Shown: positions 62,551-64,000 of the stretch, piece after piece
Layout of the letters: every line of letters begins with the position of its first letter
Numbering within the stretch: position 1 is the stretch's first letter
DNA from: Aureibaculum luteum
GTDB lineage: Bacteria > Bacteroidota > Bacteroidia > Flavobacteriales > Flavobacteriaceae
Reading direction: 5' to 3'
Length of the DNA: 64,000 nucleotides
Assembly (NCBI RefSeq): GCF_003449015.1
Contig: NZ_QRGD01000009.1
Span: 62,001-126,000, forward strand
The notes under the pieces: model-generated
What the model was told of the DNA's origin: nothing
Databases searched by the model: none
The model's input: only the letters and a program-made list of their open reading frames with translations
Made by a program: the position numbers and the translations under genes

Positions 62551-63121
62551 AATGCTCTATGGTTTCCGGTGATAGCCTTTCTTTTAATACACTTGTCAAT
62601 TTTTTTCTACTTCTGAATAGTTTTACTTTAATATTATTAGATTTTAGGTGAACAATTTTAGCTATTTCATCTATGGTTAAATCTTCAAAATAATATAAAG
62701 TTAATAAAAAACTGTCTTCACTTGGTAGTAATTGCATACAATTTTGAATTGCCAATTTTTTTTCTTCTCGTTCCATTGTATCCAAGACATTGTCTAAACT
62801 TTTAATTTGATGTTCAGTATACTCATTAATAGTAATTGTTTTCTGCTTGCGTTTTGTCTTTTTTAAATTATCTAAGCAAGTATGATACGCAATGCTATAG
62901 ATCCATGTTGAAAATTTTGATTCTCCTTTAAATTTATGCAATGATTTATAAGCTTTTATAAACGTATCTTGACTAACCTCTTCTGCATCCTCCTTGTTTT
63001 TGACCATTCTTAGTACCAATGTGTATACAAAATTCTTGTAACGATTCACCAAAACAGCATATTTTTGGGTATCGCCATCAAGTATTTTTAGAATACATTC
63101 TTGGTCGGTTATTTCGGTCAT
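62531..63121 (-). CDS. ECF-type RNA polymerase sigma factor
   Basis: A 196-residue sigma-70 family protein from ATG 63119-63121; the frame is open for 37 more codons without family sequence and with no regular start. Region 2 is YKNFVYTLVLRMVKNKEDAEEVSQDTFIKAYKSL (about 24-57), with the helix-turn-helix region 4 near DLTIDEIAKIVHLKSNNIKV and the terminal LFRSRKKLTSVLKE. RpoE-like ECF factors in Bacteroidota respond to envelope signals. It is followed by an overlapping small membrane protein gene, typical of a sigma/anti-sigma unit. Confidence 0.93.
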   Translation of the reverse strand: MTEITDQECILKILDGDTQKYAVLVNRYKNFVYTLVLRMVKNKEDAEEVSQDTFIKAYKSLHKFKGESKFSTWIYSIAYHTCLDNLKKTKRKQKTITINEYTEHQIKSLDNVLDTMEREEKKLAIQNCMQLLPSEDSFLLTLYYFEDLTIDEIAKIVHLKSNNIKVKLFRSRKKLTSVLKERLSPETIEHYAYRRK

Positions 63122-63261
63122 ATATACATATGACTTCAAAAAAGTAGTTTTGGTTACAATATTTGGGAAAAAATATGTAGAAAAATCTGTAACCAAAATA
63201 AAGAAAGCTTCGTCATAAGTAACATAACACAATAAAATTAATCAATTTAAATTAAATAATT

Positions 63262-63609
63262 ATGGGATCAGAAGTAATCATATTACCGGCAATTTTTGGA
63301 GGTATATTCGGAATTTTCTATTTGTATTTTACGACAAGAAATAAAGAACGAATGGCATTAATTGAAAAAGGAGCAGATGCAAAAATATTTACACGAGAAA
63401 GACAGCGTGCGGCTCCGGTTTGGAAAGTTATTATATTAAATTTAGCCTTATTGTTAATGGGAATTGGTGCAGGTATTGTAATTGGTGGAATTTTATATTC
63501 AAATTTTAATGTTAAAGGTGATGTTGCCATGCCAGGCTCAATTTTCTTAATGGCGGGTACTGGTTTATTGATAGGGTTTTTCTTAACCAAGAACCTAGAT
63601 AAGGAATAA
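63262..63609 (+). CDS. DUF6249 domain membrane protein
   Basis: A 115-residue protein with three hydrophobic segments (about 5-24, 54-77, 91-108). The family is recognised by IFYLYFTTRNKERMALIEKG at 20-39, followed by a short basic loop. DUF6249 proteins are common in Bacteroidota next to an ECF sigma factor gene, as here, and have no known function. It diverges from the sigma gene (about 140 bases between the starts) and has its own terminator. Confidence 0.85.
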   Translation: MGSEVIILPAIFGGIFGIFYLYFTTRNKERMALIEKGADAKIFTRERQRAAPVWKVIILNLALLLMGIGAGIVIGGILYSNFNVKGDVAMPGSIFLMAGTGLLIGFFLTKNLDKE

Positions 63610-63629
63610 TAAAGTAAAGTTTAGAGCAT

Positions 63630-63665
63630 AAAAAAGCCGCTTAGTGTTTACTAAGCGGCTTTTTT
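63630..63665. terminator. Bidirectional terminator between DUF6249 and the dipeptidase gene
   Basis: A perfect 16-bp stem, AAAAAAGCCGCTTAGT (63630-63645) and its complement (63650-63665), with a GTTT loop and A/T runs on both sides. It lies between two convergent genes. Confidence 0.93.
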
Positions 63666-63671
63666 ATTTTA

Positions 63672-64000
63672 TTATTCAATCGAGAAATCAAAGTAAGTGT
63701 CAGGGTAAGGTTCTTTTGCTAATGTAAAATGCCACCATTCTTTTTCATGTGGTTTAAAACCATATTTTACCATTCTACGTTGCAACATTAATCGAATAGA
63801 ACGCTGGTTTTTGGTTACGTTTTTAAAATTAACATGAGATTTTTTATCAAATAAATCAAAGTCGCTACCCAAATCTAATATATGTCCCGTTTTTAAAGAT
63901 ACAATAGTTAAATCTACCGTACTTCCTCTACTATGACCAGATTTAGCAGCGATATATTCCTCTTTAAATAAATCTTTTTTATCTATGTTAGGATAATATT
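63672..64000 (-). CDS. D-alanyl-D-alanine dipeptidase (VanX/DdpX-like), 3' part only
   Basis: The last 109 codons are visible; the start lies beyond the right edge. SGHSRGSTVDLTI holds the zinc ligands His and Asp of the SxHxxGxAxD motif of M15D peptidases, and EWWHF near the end supplies the catalytic Glu and the last zinc His. VanX-type enzymes hydrolyse D-Ala-D-Ala; chromosomal forms (DdpX) recycle cell-wall dipeptide and need not imply vancomycin resistance. No vanA or vanH homologue is visible. It converges on the DUF6249 gene. Confidence 0.93.
   Translation of the reverse strand, partial: YYPNIDKKDLFKEEYIAAKSGHSRGSTVDLTIVSLKTGHILDLGSDFDLFDKKSHVNFKNVTKNQRSIRLMLQRRMVKYGFKPHEKEWWHFTLAKEPYPDTYFDFSIE

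Noticed and set aside
1-64000. CRISPR arrays, tRNA or rRNA genes, insertion sequences, prophage
   Set aside because: No direct-repeat arrays, no clear tRNA T-arm text with matching acceptor stems in the gaps, no transposase or phage genes were seen.
63672-64000. Vancomycin resistance cluster
   Set aside because: Only a VanX-like dipeptidase is visible; no VanA/VanH partner is in the window, and chromosomal DdpX-type enzymes are common in Gram-negatives.

Overview
The window is an AT-rich chromosomal segment from a member of the Bacteroidota, most likely a marine or aquatic Flavobacteriaceae. The evidence is a type IX secretion C-terminal sorting domain, families that are mostly seen in this group (DUF5606, DUF6090, DUF6249, DUF1573, the flavobacterial PyrR-PyrB-RNase Z cluster), almost no Shine-Dalgarno sequences, and promoters of the Bacteroidota TAnnTTTG type. 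I cannot name a genus. Gene order is dominated by housekeeping genes. I found no tRNA, rRNA, CRISPR array, insertion sequence or prophage.

Region by region. 1-1.5 kb: 5' part of a secreted GH9 glycosidase, then a GNAT gene flanked by a probable dispersed repeat. 1.6-6 kb: murB and an aminotransferase (minus), a secreted retropepsin-like/PDZ protein, a DUF1573 protein. 6-13 kb: valS, a small lipoprotein, two pseudouridine synthases, a coiled-coil protein with a degenerate zinc ribbon and a Nif3 protein. 13-17.7 kb: a tricorn-type protease and an exo-sialidase. 17.7-20.3 kb: mazG, DUF5606, def, ruvX (minus), then divergent dapD. 21-28.5 kb: a LPS-kinase-like gene opposed to a long plus-strand run: GT2 glycosyltransferase, CDP-glycerol-transferase-like, TupA-like ATP-grasp, tsaC, cca and an APC permease. 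28.6-33.3 kb: an ArnT-like glycosyltransferase and a pair of M16 peptidases. 33.4-39.4 kb (minus): Qnr-like pentapeptide protein, GNAT-nitrilase fusion, acyl-CoA dehydrogenase, ComEA-like protein, AGCS symporter. 39.5-42.5 kb: CoA-binding protein, a possible small RNA, an outer-membrane barrel, a 660-bp near-empty stretch, and a membrane-bound AraC regulator. 42.5-45.7 kb (minus): pyrR-pyrB-STAS-like-T9SS mini-protein-rnz. 45.8-53 kb: TPR protein; a GT2/LAB_N/ArnT-like operon diverging from two tandem DUF368 undecaprenyl-phosphate translocase genes that run into aroE. 53-64 kb: DUF349 protein, DUF6090 protein, fabH-like, OM barrel, htpG, FUSC protein, ECF sigma factor with a small membrane partner, DUF6249 protein and the 3' part of a D-Ala-D-Ala dipeptidase.

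The strongest functional theme is the cell envelope. Two loci handle surface glycolipids: 21-24.7 kb (a core-type glycosyltransferase, a polyol-phosphate-transferase-like protein, an ATP-grasp enzyme and a sugar-kinase-like protein) and 47.2-52.4 kb (synthesis of a polyprenyl-phosphate sugar, a two-repeat LAB_N membrane protein, an ArnT-like transferase, and two carrier-lipid translocases). murB and vanX-like genes concern peptidoglycan. Nothing in the window is clearly a new defence or mobile system; the divergent undecaprenyl-phosphate locus, the sorting-domain-only protein and the possible cassette-type repeat are the items I would look at first.
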